Positions 10,782 to 19,142 of a stretch of DNA of 64,000 nucleotides are shown here, one piece after another. The stretch spans positions 956,501-1,020,500 of the forward strand of contig NC_009515.1 in the NCBI RefSeq assembly GCF_000016525.1, written 5' to 3'. Both the position numbers and the translations under genes were made by a program. The stretch's first letter is position 1. Each line of letters opens with the position of its first letter. Origin of the DNA: Methanobrevibacter smithii ATCC 35061. Its GTDB lineage: Archaea; Methanobacteriota; Methanobacteria; Methanobacteriales; Methanobacteriaceae. The notes under the pieces were generated by a model. The model worked only from the letters and a program-made list of their open reading frames with translations, did not search any database and had not been told where the DNA came from.

Positions 10782-11036
10782 AGAGTTTATCCTCCTCTAT
10801 AATATTTTTACTAATTTGAAATTATTTTCAAACCAGTGAATTCAAATTTAAAAAATTTTTTAAATTCTTCTTTAAGACAAAAAATTTAGTCATACCTTAA
10901 TTTTTTACCTTAATTCACAATTTTATGTACTTAATGAGCTAGCTCAGCATAACATTAACGTACTGATTAATATATTACTATAATAATTAATATAAAGGTT
11001 ACTTAGAACTTAAAGCCAAAAAGTTTATATACTATA
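10782..11036 (-). promoter_or_regulatory. mvh promoter and long structured leader
   Basis: The minus-strand TATA box TTTATATTA is at 10988-10996, which predicts a start near 10966 and a leader of about 185 bases. Dyads inside: TTTGAAA/TTTCAAA at 10815-10832, a perfect 22-bp A/T palindrome at 10845-10866, the perfect 12-bp palindrome TGAGCTAGCTCA at 10935-10946, and around it GTACTTAATG (10927-10936) with CATTAACGTAC (10953-10963). A plus-facing TATA-like box lies at 11024-11036. Transcription start and function are inferred. Confidence 0.6.
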
Positions 11037-11074
11037 AAACAAGATTTTTAGAAATTAATAAAAAAAGTTAAAAT

Positions 11075-11108
11075 TTAAAAAAAAGAAAAGAAAAAGGGAT
11101 TACATCCC
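11075..11108 (-). terminator. suf operon terminator
   Basis: GGGAT and ATCCC (11096-11108) form a hairpin on the minus strand that includes the sufB stop codon. It is followed by T-rich tracts (TTTTTCTTTTCTTTTTTTT). Confidence 0.6.
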
Positions 11109-12335
11109 ATTTACGCTCATATCAATCATTTTTTGAGTTTCAGCAGCTAATTCATCAGGAAGTCCAGTAATATCCATACTTAAGAAACCTCTTACAATCA
11201 TGGATGCTGCTTCTTCTTCAGTTATTCCTCTTGAAGTTAAATAATTGATTTCGTCTTCATCGATTTTTCCAACTGCTGCTTCGTGAGACATTTCAAGATT
11301 TGCAGAACTTGCCTCAAGTTCAGGAACAGCATAAATCATACTATCATCAGACAATACTAATCCATGACATTCCAGATGACCTTTAACTTCAGGAACAGTT
11401 CCGGCCAAATGTCCTCTAGCAAATATTTGAGATTCATCCTGAGATACTGCACGGGAAATAATTTCTCCTCTTGAACCAGGAGCATTAAGGTAAGCTCTTG
11501 ATCCTACATCAATAATAGAATCTTTTTTACCTCCTTGAATACTTTGGAAAATAGCTCTTGAATTTGCACCGTCACAATAAGCAGTAGGATAGGACTGTAG
11601 AGTATTAACAGGACTGGTTAAAATATAATTATTTAAATAGGTACCGTTTTCTTCAACTTTAATTCCTGTTCTTGGACGTACTTCAACCTGCTCTGCCCAG
11701 TTATGAACCATAGTGAAAGTTATTTTAGCACCTGGTTTTACATACAATTCAGATACTCCGACATGCATTGCAGATGAAACATCTTCACCAGTTGCACAGC
11801 CTGTAATCAAATGTAATTCAGAGTTTTCTTCAGCAATGATAACATTATGTGCAGTTTGCATAATATCCTCATCACTGATAAACATACATGCTTGTACAGG
11901 GAAAACTTCCTTAGTTCCAGGTAAGGACCTTACAAAATATCCACTTTTAATTCCATCTTTTTCTTCACGTAAAGCGGTTTTAGCAGTATATTTATCTGCA
12001 TCAGGTTTTACAACATTCCACATGTAATCTTTAACCCAGTGATATTTATCCAGAGCAACACCAATATTCATAACTTCAACTGAATTGGACATTGAATTAT
12101 TTGTAAATATATTGGACTGATCAACTTGTAAAAATGAACCTGACCTTCCTTTTTCTTCAGTATCCACACCAACTTTCAAAAGAGTGTTTTTAGTTTTTTT
12201 AGATACATCATCTAAATCATCTAAAAGATCAATTCCATCTATAATTTCATCTGAAAAATTTTCAATTGTAACATCTACACCAATTGGAGCTTTTTTATCT
12301 TTAGCTCTTTCGGCATCATTTAATACATTGCGCAC
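11100..12335 (-). CDS. sufB: SufB/SufD-like Fe-S cluster assembly scaffold
   Basis: This SufBD-family protein of about 411 residues is the partner of the SufC ATPase in Fe-S cluster assembly, needed for the many Fe-S proteins nearby. The C-terminal half shows the beta-helix core typical of SufB/SufD (SQIFARGHLAGTVPEVKGHLECHG) and the family ending with DEDEINYLTSRGITEEEA. The start is uncertain. No ATG is available in the conserved N-terminal region. The longest frame begins with TTG at 12377 and would overlap sufC by 62 bases. I prefer GTG at 12335, with GGATGTG six bases before it; TTG at 12341 is also possible. In archaea this single subunit may serve as both B and D. Confidence 0.9.
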   Translation of the reverse strand: MRNVLNDAERAKDKKAPIGVDVTIENFSDEIIDGIDLLDDLDDVSKKTKNTLLKVGVDTEEKGRSGSFLQVDQSNIFTNNSMSNSVEVMNIGVALDKYHWVKDYMWNVVKPDADKYTAKTALREEKDGIKSGYFVRSLPGTKEVFPVQACMFISDEDIMQTAHNVIIAEENSELHLITGCATGEDVSSAMHVGVSELYVKPGAKITFTMVHNWAEQVEVRPRTGIKVEENGTYLNNYILTSPVNTLQSYPTAYCDGANSRAIFQSIQGGKKDSIIDVGSRAYLNAPGSRGEIISRAVSQDESQIFARGHLAGTVPEVKGHLECHGLVLSDDSMIYAVPELEASSANLEMSHEAAVGKIDEDEINYLTSRGITEEEAASMIVRGFLSMDITGLPDELAAETQKMIDMSVNGM

Positions 12336-13074
12336 ATTCAACACATCCGTTAAATCCTTCTTTCCTAATATCCTCAATAATCTCAGCAGGATTACCTGAA
12401 CAAGCTATTTTACCATCCATTAAAACATGAGCTTTATCCGCACTTACAAAGTTCAAAATATAACCTAAATGAGTAATCAAAAGACCGCTTCTTTTTCTGG
12501 AATCATGCTTTATATCCTTATCAAGTAAAGTACCAATTTCACCAGCTATTAATTCCACATTTTCAATATCCACACCAGAATCCGGTTCATCAAACATGGT
12601 GAAATCAGGCATTTGAGCGAGTAATTGTAAAATTTCAGAACGTTTAATTTCTCCTCCGGAAAATCCGAAATTAACATCCCTGTCTAAAAATTCATCATTG
12701 AATTTAAGTTTTTGAGCCAATTCCAACATTCTGGCATTTAACGGTTCATTAATTTCTTGATGGGATTCTATTTTAAGTAAATCACGAACTGATACTCCAC
12801 GAATAGACGGTGGAGATTGGAAGCTTACTCCAATTCCTAATTGGACACGTTCAGCTGTAGTTAAATTAGTAATATCTTCACCTTTAAATTTAATTGATCC
12901 ATTAACTACATTATATTGTGGAAAACCAAGAATTGTTAAAAACAATGTACTTTTACCGGCACCATTCGGACCTAAAAGAACATGAGTCTCCCCCTCATCA
13001 ATTGAAAGATTAATATCTTTCAGAACTCTTTTACCGGCCACTTCCACAGCCAAATTTTCAATTTCAAGTAACAT
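12316..13074 (-). CDS. sufC: SufC Fe-S assembly ATPase
   Basis: ABC-type ATPase of 252 residues that drives the SufB scaffold. The Walker A GPNGAGKST is at residues 36-44, the signature FSGGE near 139, and the Walker B segment ends MFDEPDSGVD. Its ribosome-binding site is AGGTGAT. It is first in the operon and its end overlaps the start region of sufB. The C-terminus ends with CVECAQCIK, a CX2CX2C cluster outside the ATPase core. That tail may bind metal, but this is inference. Confidence 0.95.
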   Translation of the reverse strand: MLLEIENLAVEVAGKRVLKDINLSIDEGETHVLLGPNGAGKSTLFLTILGFPQYNVVNGSIKFKGEDITNLTTAERVQLGIGVSFQSPPSIRGVSVRDLLKIESHQEINEPLNARMLELAQKLKFNDEFLDRDVNFGFSGGEIKRSEILQLLAQMPDFTMFDEPDSGVDIENVELIAGEIGTLLDKDIKHDSRKRSGLLITHLGYILNFVSADKAHVLMDGKIACSGNPAEIIEDIRKEGFNGCVECAQCIK

Positions 13075-13130
13075 TTTATCACCTTATTTAAAAAGACATA
13101 AATTATATAACATTATTACATTTAAATTAA

Positions 13131-13140
13131 GATATATAAA
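13131..13140 (-). promoter_or_regulatory. sufC TATA box
   Basis: TTTATATATC on the minus strand. The expected start near 13111 would leave a leader of about 37 bases with an AGGTGAT ribosome-binding site. Confidence 0.5.
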
Positions 13141-13207
13141 TATGTTATAATTATAAATCCCACATCTAAATGTTTAAAAGAAGTTAATATTCAATCAATG
13201 AATAAAT

Positions 13208-13252
13208 CAAATAAAAAAAATAGTCAAGTAACTGAAAATATTATTCAGTTAC
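13208..13252 (-). terminator. terminator after PRC-barrel gene
   Basis: GTAACTGAA and TTCAGTTAC (13228-13236 and 13244-13252) form a 9-bp stem with a seven-base loop, overlapping the stop codon region. A run of eight T follows on the minus strand at about 13213-13220. Confidence 0.65.
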
Positions 13253-13507
13253 AATAATGAATTCACCGACTTTTTCTACTTTAGCAAAAGGAACTAATAA
13301 TATATCTCCATTTCTTTTAGCACCTTTAACATGAATATTACGACCGCTTTCCACCCTAATAGCAATATCAACAATTTTTCCAGTTTTTTCGTTGATAATT
13401 AATTCATCCAAGACACCAAGAATACGAGCATTGTTGGTAGCTACCTGATAATTCTTAATTTCGCTCCATAACTTTTCTTCTCTTTTAGGAATTTGTTTGT
13501 TTTCCAT
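13241..13507 (-). CDS. PRC-barrel domain protein
   Basis: A small protein of 88 residues resembling the archaeal PRC-barrel family, beta-barrels often found near RNA-processing or division genes but of unknown exact role. Seen are the core LGVLDELIINEKTGKIVDIAIR and the later DILLVPFAKVEKVGEFIIV. The frame could be extended upstream into cobY, but the ATG at 13507 follows AGGTGAT closely and the upstream part is low-complexity, so I use the short form. It is the third gene of the mmp14-cobY-PRC group. Confidence 0.75.
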   Translation of the reverse strand: MENKQIPKREEKLWSEIKNYQVATNNARILGVLDELIINEKTGKIVDIAIRVESGRNIHVKGAKRNGDILLVPFAKVEKVGEFIIVTE

Positions 13508-13568
13508 CACATCACCTGATAAATTTTCATTAATTATATAAAATATTTTAATTTCATCATATTTAAAT

Positions 13569-14186
13569 TTAAATAGTTTTATTAATGAAAGCCTGATAAA
13601 ATTTTTCAGCAACGATACTGTCTTTAAGAGTATTAATATTTAATGCCAATTCAATTTTGGGCAAAATAAGCTGATCTTCATCCTGAATTTCATTAATACT
13701 TCTTAAAACATTCACACCAGAAGGTACCGCACCATTAAATTCATAAGAATACTTCAAATCTAATTTTTTAAAAATTTCAACCGGAACCTGTGCAGACAGT
13801 GAATCTTTACTGGATTCCAAATAGTTAGTCAGTATAAAATCAATAGTTTCACCACTGACAAACGGCAAATCAGCATTAATAAACAATAATGTGTCCTTTT
13901 TTGATTTGGACTCAAAAAGAGTTAAAATATAAGATAAATCATTTAAATAGTCAATTCCAGAAGTATTTAAAATTTGAAAATTGCCATTTAATGATTTTAA
14001 ATATTTGGTTGTTTCCTGAGTATGGGGGCTTACGGCAATAACAACATCTTCAACTAATTTAGATGAAGAAATATTATCAAGAACATATTTAATTAAAGGT
14101 TTGCCATGTAATTTAAATAGAGGTTTTTCAACATCAACTTTTAGACGAGTTCCCCTACCTCCAGCCATAACAATAGCATAAATCAT
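13569..14186 (-). CDS. cobY: adenosylcobinamide-phosphate guanylyltransferase
   Basis: CobY attaches GMP to adenosylcobinamide phosphate in the archaeal route to cobamides (vitamin B12 type), the cofactor carried by MtrA. The N-terminus IVMAGGRGTRL (residues 5-15) is the nucleotide-binding loop of the MobA-like transferase fold. PLIKYVLDNI and the LFINADLPFV motif follow. The protein is about 205 residues, as usual for CobY. The start is the ATG at 14186, preceded by AAGGT; a longer frame would begin with TTG at 14207. It follows mmp14 with 21 bases between. MTH1152 of Methanothermobacter is the best known relative, from memory. Confidence 0.85.
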   Translation of the reverse strand: MIYAIVMAGGRGTRLKVDVEKPLFKLHGKPLIKYVLDNISSSKLVEDVVIAVSPHTQETTKYLKSLNGNFQILNTSGIDYLNDLSYILTLFESKSKKDTLLFINADLPFVSGETIDFILTNYLESSKDSLSAQVPVEIFKKLDLKYSYEFNGAVPSGVNVLRSINEIQDEDQLILPKIELALNINTLKDSIVAEKFYQAFINKTI

Positions 14187-14207
14187 GACAAAAACCTTTA
14201 GAATCAA

Positions 14208-15677
14208 TTATGCATATTTGCTGCCCTGCAATTTCATCCTCTTACCGAGAATACATTTCTGACCTTGGCAGCCTCCAATAGGTGATTTTTGAGTTCCCAT
14301 AGAATTCATACAGCGAGCCATAATAGCTGAACCTAAAGCCAAACCGTCTTCAACAAATACGACCTTATCAAACTTATCCTGAACCGCTTCTAAAATAAGC
14401 TGTGGTTTACGTCCAGTAATACCTGCTCTTCCAGTAATACCTAATGCAGAACCTGGAGTAACAACATTTTCCTTAAATGCAACATCTAAAACACGTGTAA
14501 CAATTTTAGTACTTACATAATCCATAGTAGACAATAATGTTGGAAGACCATCTCTGTCATAGAATTTAGCTCCAAGATCCATTAAATCTTCTAATTTATC
14601 ACCATTAACACCTACATCACAACCAATTAAAGTTGTACCTGCATTTTCAGAAGCGACAGGATCTAATGGGACAGTACCAAATCTATCTACATCCATAGGA
14701 ACTTTACGAATATCAATTAATTTATGAGCTTCCTCAGCATTAGCCTGAGCTTTTTTAGTATTGGCTTTTTTAATCAACTTATCAGAATACAAATCTAAAG
14801 CAGCACCATTATTTTTATCGATTTCACCAGAACCTCTAGCTAGAGAATCGCTAACTACACCAGCCAAACCTAAAAAATTACCTACAGTATTTGCATAAGG
14901 CTGATTATCATTGACAATACGGCCAGCTAATGTTGATCCGAAATCAAGAGAAATACATGGGTTTCTATAATCAACATCTGTCCATTTAGCACCTAACTTA
15001 ATACCTGCAGTAACAAGTTCCCCTTCCATTTCATTTGCAACAGTTTCCTTACCTTTAGGAGGAACAACACTAACTACAGCACCGTCAAACATTACATTAT
15101 TTAAAAGAGAATGTTTTTGCAATCTTTCAGGAAGTTGGGAAACACTCATAGCCGGAGACATTTTTCTTGGTGGGATGCCTGCATCCAAACAGCCGTCAGC
15201 TAATGCAATAACTAATTGGCCTGCTTCTTCAGCAGTAGCAAAACCTGCTGTTACACCAGTAGATCTAACTACAAAATCCAAATCATTATCTTTATCAACA
15301 TGAGCTTTTTTTAAAGATTCCAAAACAGTATCTTTAATTAAATCAGCAACAGCTTCTTTTGAAAGTTCAATACCCCAAACAGTTTTACCAAAAACTTCTT
15401 CATTAGGTTTAGGCGGACGAATATCTCTAGTCATTTTCACTGTTTTATTGAGCAGATAACATTCACTAGTATTTAAATTAGTAGCCATAACAATACATTT
15501 GGTTGTAGTGTTACCTAACTCTACAGAAGCAGTTACATAAAAAACATCTGGCTTTTTAACAGCACCAGGACTTTGCGGTCCAGCCCTATTAGCCCTTAAA
15601 GAATCTAAATTTCCTTCATGAGACTTAGCTATTATAGGTTTAGGACCTTTATTAAAAATTTTACCTAAAAAAGACAT
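14208..15677 (-). CDS. methanogenesis marker protein 14
   Basis: A 489-residue protein that I recognise as the methanogenesis marker 14 family, found in methanogens and of unknown function. It has features of an ASKHA (actin/Hsp70-type) ATPase fold: TASVELGNTTTKCIV near residue 49, CISLDFGSTLAGRIV near 242, and GCDVGVNGDKLEDL later. The C-terminal part has many cysteines (CMNSMG, GGCQGQKCILG). It begins after GAGGT. It sits directly downstream of mtrH, with its own TATA box and a shared duplicated spacer. A role in maturing or reactivating a methanogenesis enzyme is plausible but inferred. Confidence 0.75.
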   Translation of the reverse strand: MSFLGKIFNKGPKPIIAKSHEGNLDSLRANRAGPQSPGAVKKPDVFYVTASVELGNTTTKCIVMATNLNTSECYLLNKTVKMTRDIRPPKPNEEVFGKTVWGIELSKEAVADLIKDTVLESLKKAHVDKDNDLDFVVRSTGVTAGFATAEEAGQLVIALADGCLDAGIPPRKMSPAMSVSQLPERLQKHSLLNNVMFDGAVVSVVPPKGKETVANEMEGELVTAGIKLGAKWTDVDYRNPCISLDFGSTLAGRIVNDNQPYANTVGNFLGLAGVVSDSLARGSGEIDKNNGAALDLYSDKLIKKANTKKAQANAEEAHKLIDIRKVPMDVDRFGTVPLDPVASENAGTTLIGCDVGVNGDKLEDLMDLGAKFYDRDGLPTLLSTMDYVSTKIVTRVLDVAFKENVVTPGSALGITGRAGITGRKPQLILEAVQDKFDKVVFVEDGLALGSAIMARCMNSMGTQKSPIGGCQGQKCILGKRMKLQGSKYA

Positions 15678-15715
15678 TATTCAAACCTCAATAAACTGTA
15701 TTAAAAGTTAGTTAA

Positions 15716-15814
15716 TAATATCTTTTTATAATAATATAAATCTTATTAAATGAATTTGAAAAAAAGTGAGTAATATCTTTTTAAACTTATTAAATGAATA
15801 TAAAAAAAAGTTGG
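15716..15814. repeat. imperfect tandem duplication between mtrH and mmp14
   Basis: The 29 bases at 15742-15770 recur at 15786-15814 with 25 matches, both beginning CTTATTAAATGAAT. Each copy is preceded by TAATATCTTTTT. The left unit contains the extra stretch used as the mmp14 TATA box. The A runs in both copies read as T runs on the minus strand, so the mtr terminator tract appears duplicated. Confidence 0.7.
15731..15740 (-). promoter_or_regulatory. mmp14-cobY TATA box
   Basis: TTTATATTAT on the minus strand, with an expected start near 15710 and a leader of about 33 bases. It suggests mmp14, cobY and the PRC gene are transcribed apart from mtr. Confidence 0.5.
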
Positions 15815-15841
15815 AGAATAGATTAGAATAAACTAATCTAT
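15801..15841 (-). terminator. mtr operon terminator
   Basis: ATAGATTAG (15818-15826) and CTAATCTAT (15833-15841) form a 9-bp stem with a six-base loop at the end of mtrH. On the minus strand a run of eight T follows. Confidence 0.7.
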
Positions 15842-16776
15842 ACTAATTTGTTGATTGGGTGATCTTCAACAGCTTCAGTACCGAAGTCAGCAGCTGCTTC
15901 TGCAATGAACATATCGGTTTGTGCTACAGCAGGGAATGCTATTTTAGCGTTATCGATAGGTCCAAAGAGAACGAAGTCTCCACCAGTCATAACTTGAACA
16001 ATGTTTGCACCAATATCACAAACAGTGTAAGCAGTTTTGTTTCCAGCTTTTTTGTAGTCTCTTAACCAATCCCAAGCGGAAGGTACATTGTGAATACCGG
16101 AACCTACTGGGTATCCCCATTTAGCTTTTTCTGCAAAAGTGGTTTTTGCAGCAATACCTGCACCTTGTCCTAATGGAGTAACTGCAGTATCCATCATGAA
16201 CTTGTCGATACCACAATCAGCAGCTACTTCAAGTAAACCTTTTTCGTAAGCTCCATCGTCTCCGTTTTCCCACATAGCCATTTTACCGTCAACGGTAGCA
16301 TTCATTGGGTTGAAACCTAAGATGATAGAAGCGGAAATATCAGTTTCTGCAAGAGCATCTAATTCAGATTTATCTGCAGCCATGTTAATGGAGTTGTAAA
16401 TAGCCCTTTCAGTTAAGCCAACTTCATCAGCATATTGTGCACCAGCAACTCTAGCATCACCGGAAGTAGAATCTATAAGGAATGGTTTATCACAGATGTC
16501 ACCAATGTACTCGATGTATTTTACAATAGCTTCTTCAGTTTGACCGAAAACTTGTACAATACATGGGTTACCAGTTACATCAGACATTTCAACCATGTCA
16601 TTAACTAAAGTTTCTGCTCTACTTTTATCAAAATCACCTGTCAATTCATCACTAATAATATTGTGTCCACCGTAGAAAATAGTACCTGCTAATACAGTAG
16701 GATATTCCCCTGGTTGACCTCCCATTTTTACACCAGCAAAGTCAAATACGACTTGCTCTTTATCAAATCTAAACAT
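15838..16776 (-). CDS. mtrH: tetrahydromethanopterin S-methyltransferase subunit H
   Basis: MtrH is the cytoplasmic subunit that moves the methyl group from methyl-tetrahydromethanopterin to the cobamide on MtrA. The 312-residue protein has the methyltransferase barrel sequence starting FRFDKEQVVFDFAGVKMGGQPG and conserved segments PFLIDSTSGDARVAGAQY and ASIILGFNP. There are no membrane helices. It is the last gene of mtrEDCBAFGH and has an AGGAGG site. Length and position are as in other Methanobacteriales. Confidence 0.97.
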   Translation of the reverse strand: MFRFDKEQVVFDFAGVKMGGQPGEYPTVLAGTIFYGGHNIISDELTGDFDKSRAETLVNDMVEMSDVTGNPCIVQVFGQTEEAIVKYIEYIGDICDKPFLIDSTSGDARVAGAQYADEVGLTERAIYNSINMAADKSELDALAETDISASIILGFNPMNATVDGKMAMWENGDDGAYEKGLLEVAADCGIDKFMMDTAVTPLGQGAGIAAKTTFAEKAKWGYPVGSGIHNVPSAWDWLRDYKKAGNKTAYTVCDIGANIVQVMTGGDFVLFGPIDNAKIAFPAVAQTDMFIAEAAADFGTEAVEDHPINKLV

Positions 16777-16788
16777 TACGCAATCCTC

Positions 16789-17034
16789 CTAAAACATAGT
16801 AGTTATCATAGCAAATACATTATATTTCATAGCTACTACTAAAATCATTAAACCTATTATCATACCATATAAAATACCAACATCCCTACCTGTTTGTTGG
16901 CCTAAACGTTGATAATATTCCCCCACAGTAAAATCAACTTTTTCTTCAGCATCGTTTAATTTTTCAACAATGTCTTTGAAATCATCGGGTGAAACCATTA
17001 CTTGAGGTATTGAATTATTTTCTTTTTCACTCAT
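16789..17034 (-). CDS. mtrG: tetrahydromethanopterin S-methyltransferase subunit G
   Basis: A small subunit of 81 residues. Its N-terminal part is soluble ([26 protein letters not shown]) and its C-terminus is one membrane helix ([22 protein letters not shown]). It belongs to the membrane-bound Na+-pumping Mtr complex. An AGAGGTG site precedes it. It lies between mtrF and mtrH with 12-base gaps. Confidence 0.95.
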   Translation of the reverse strand: MSEKENNSIPQVMVSPDDFKDIVEKLNDAEEKVDFTVGEYYQRLGQQTGRDVGILYGMIIGLMILVVAMKYNVFAMITTMF

Positions 17035-17046
17035 AAATAAACACCT

Positions 17047-17253
17047 CTAACATCCACATAATTTTGCAATAGCTGGAATGACAACAAGTAAAAGAACTGC
17101 TAAAACAATACCAATAGCAAATCCTTTGAATCTAGTTGTGATTAAACCTGCAAAAAGTTTACCTTCCCTTGCAAGAAGTTTTGAGCTGTATTCAGCATCT
17201 TCTGAAACATCTTTAATACCACTAATATTAGGTTTATTAGAAATTTGTACCAT
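17047..17253 (-). CDS. mtrF: tetrahydromethanopterin S-methyltransferase subunit F
   Basis: A 68-residue subunit with a soluble N-terminus (SNKPNISGIKDVSEDAEY) and one C-terminal membrane helix. Its sequence resembles the C-terminal region of MtrA, as known for this family. Two ATGs are possible. The one at 17259 lies only one base after the GGAGG, while the one at 17253 is seven bases away, so I use the second. It is part of the Mtr complex. Confidence 0.93.
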   Translation of the reverse strand: MVQISNKPNISGIKDVSEDAEYSSKLLAREGKLFAGLITTRFKGFAIGIVLAVLLLVVIPAIAKLCGC

Positions 17254-17265
17254 ATTCATGCCTCC

Positions 17266-17982
17266 TTAAAATAGTAAGAATAAAGCTCCAATTACTAAAG
17301 AGAATGCTAAACCAATCATGATTCCTTGCACTTTACCAGCATAATTACCTGCAAGGTTTCTTTGAATTGATCCTACCATATCTATTTTAGTATTGATATT
17401 TCTCATTCTTGCTTCAATTAAAGCAGTTTCTGCAGAAACAACTTTCATTTCTTCGCCGTCATCTTCTTCTCCGTCGTCACCTTCAACGGAAATTACCATA
17501 GCTTCTTCTTCAAAAGCACCAGGGTCTTTTTCAACACATTCGTTAATTTTAGCTTGAATTGCACCGACATCCTCAGTGTCAATTAAATCAATTATTTCTA
17601 ATTGTTGTTGGAATCTTTCAACCCCGTCTAAAGGAACATTTTCAACAAAAGGAATTGCTCCAGTTGCTCCAATAATTTTCTTTTTATCAGGGTCAGCACC
17701 GTTTTCGTGTAATGCTTTGAAAGATTGACCTGTAATATGTCCTTGTACTTCAGCACCAGCTAAAATTAAGAAACGGATATTAGGATTAGATATAATGTTT
17801 GCAACAACTTTTTCTACACCTAAATTTTCTGTTTTACATGGACCTGCGATTGCTGCTCCAGAAAGTTCTGCTTCAATATGTGAAGCTAATGTTGTTACTG
17901 CAACAGGACTTTCAGGATCCCCTACAATGTAGTCTCCACTAATAACCGGCCAGCCAGCTGCTGGTTCTTTTTTATCAGCCAT
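17266..17982 (-). CDS. mtrA: tetrahydromethanopterin S-methyltransferase subunit A
   Basis: MtrA carries the corrinoid cofactor of the methyltransferase. The 238-residue protein has the cobamide-binding domain with [11 protein letters not shown], where H82 corresponds to the cobalt-ligating histidine known in this family. One C-terminal membrane helix ([21 protein letters not shown]) holds it in the membrane. Before it lies a very acidic linker ([12 protein letters not shown]). It begins directly at the end of mtrB, with a GGGGG ribosome-binding site inside the mtrB end. Confidence 0.97.
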   Translation of the reverse strand: MADKKEPAAGWPVISGDYIVGDPESPVAVTTLASHIEAELSGAAIAGPCKTENLGVEKVVANIISNPNIRFLILAGAEVQGHITGQSFKALHENGADPDKKKIIGATGAIPFVENVPLDGVERFQQQLEIIDLIDTEDVGAIQAKINECVEKDPGAFEEEAMVISVEGDDGEEDDGEEMKVVSAETALIEARMRNINTKIDMVGSIQRNLAGNYAGKVQGIMIGLAFSLVIGALFLLF

Positions 17983-18312
17983 CTATAAAACCCCCAATTT
18001 AATTAAAATAGGTAAAGCTGCGAATATGATAATTATAGCCAAGACAAATCCATAAACTATGTTTGTTAACATACCAGCAGTAACATATGAACCTTCCCTT
18101 CCAGGATAAGCTCCTGCAGGACTAGTATAAGGATCTAAAGAACTGACTAATTCATCTGCAGCACCTTGAAGTTTAGTTACTTCATTGTTTATTTCATCCA
18201 TAGAGAGGAGAATAACACCTTCACCTAAAGATGCACCAATAACTCCGGAAACAGGGTCAAGAGCCAAATTCATATTAGGTACAATTTGAATCATAGGTAA
18301 CATTTGAGCCAT
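17983..18312 (-). CDS. mtrB: tetrahydromethanopterin S-methyltransferase subunit B
   Basis: A 109-residue subunit of the Mtr complex with a mostly soluble N-terminal part (MIQIVPNMNLALDPVSGVIGA) and one C-terminal membrane helix (IVYGFVLAIIIIFAALPILI). It is located between mtrC and mtrA, with a GGAAGG site. Length and place match the family. Confidence 0.95.
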   Translation of the reverse strand: MAQMLPMIQIVPNMNLALDPVSGVIGASLGEGVILLSMDEINNEVTKLQGAADELVSSLDPYTSPAGAYPGREGSYVTAGMLTNIVYGFVLAIIIIFAALPILIKLGVL

Positions 18313-18328
18313 ACATAAAACCTTCCAT

Positions 18329-19141
18329 TTATTCCTCTAATTTAGGCCATAATCCAGCCCATTTAACTGAAGCTGCAGCATCGCATGAAGCTTGAACAAA
18401 TAATCTGAATGAAATGACCCATCCAATTAATCCAACGATAAGAACAGCAAACCATCCGAATCCGCCAGTAATACTGGATAAAAGACCAGTAATAATCATA
18501 GATAAGAATCCAGTAGATGCAGCACATTTAAGAGTCCTTACTTGATCTTCATTTGGACCTAAACATGCGTTGAATGGATGTTGAATTGCCATAGTACACA
18601 TTATAAAGAATACTGCGATAAATCCTGGAGCTACAACATATTCACAAATGGAATTTGCATCAAAAGCACCAGTTACAGCAGCAGATAAACATAAAACAGA
18701 TAAAGCACCTGCTCCAGCAATTTCAACAGTACATCTTACCATAATTGGGATTTTCATACCAATAATTTTAGTAGCGATTAATGCAACAACAGCACCGATA
18801 ATCATTGAAAATATTAAACCAAATACAGGTCCTAGCATGTTAAATTGTGGGTATATAAGACCTACAGCAAGACCTGCTAAAGAACCGATAATACCAATAG
18901 ATAATGTCATGTAACCAATAGAAGGTACACCAGTACCTAAACCGTAACTAGCTACACTACGTATAGCATTAGCTCCCCATACAGTAGCACATACTGAACC
19001 GAGACCTGCAATAACTGGACCAATAACATCATTGATACTACATAAATAAATTCCTACTAATCCACCAATAATTCCTAAAATCAATAAATGATTATTGTTT
19101 ATTGAACTGACAGCACCATCAGCACTTCCACCAGCAGACAT
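18329..19141 (-). CDS. mtrC: tetrahydromethanopterin S-methyltransferase subunit C
   Basis: A 270-residue integral membrane subunit with about seven to eight hydrophobic helices, part of the Na+-translocating core with MtrD and MtrE. It begins MSAGGSADGAVSS and shows the repeated small-residue membrane segments typical of MtrC. A GGAGG site stands before the ATG. MtrD ends one base upstream. Confidence 0.96.
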   Translation of the reverse strand: MSAGGSADGAVSSINNNHLLILGIIGGLVGIYLCSINDVIGPVIAGLGSVCATVWGANAIRSVASYGLGTGVPSIGYMTLSIGIIGSLAGLAVGLIYPQFNMLGPVFGLIFSMIIGAVVALIATKIIGMKIPIMVRCTVEIAGAGALSVLCLSAAVTGAFDANSICEYVVAPGFIAVFFIMCTMAIQHPFNACLGPNEDQVRTLKCAASTGFLSMIITGLLSSITGGFGWFAVLIVGLIGWVISFRLFVQASCDAAASVKWAGLWPKLEE

Positions 19142-19142
19142 T

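Noticed and set aside
11713-12027. Plus-strand frame opposite sufB
   Set aside because: Shadow of the sufB coding frame; no start signal.
13508-13612. Longer PRC-barrel frame overlapping cobY
   Set aside because: The extra 35 residues are low-complexity, and a good ribosome-binding site stands before the ATG at 13507.
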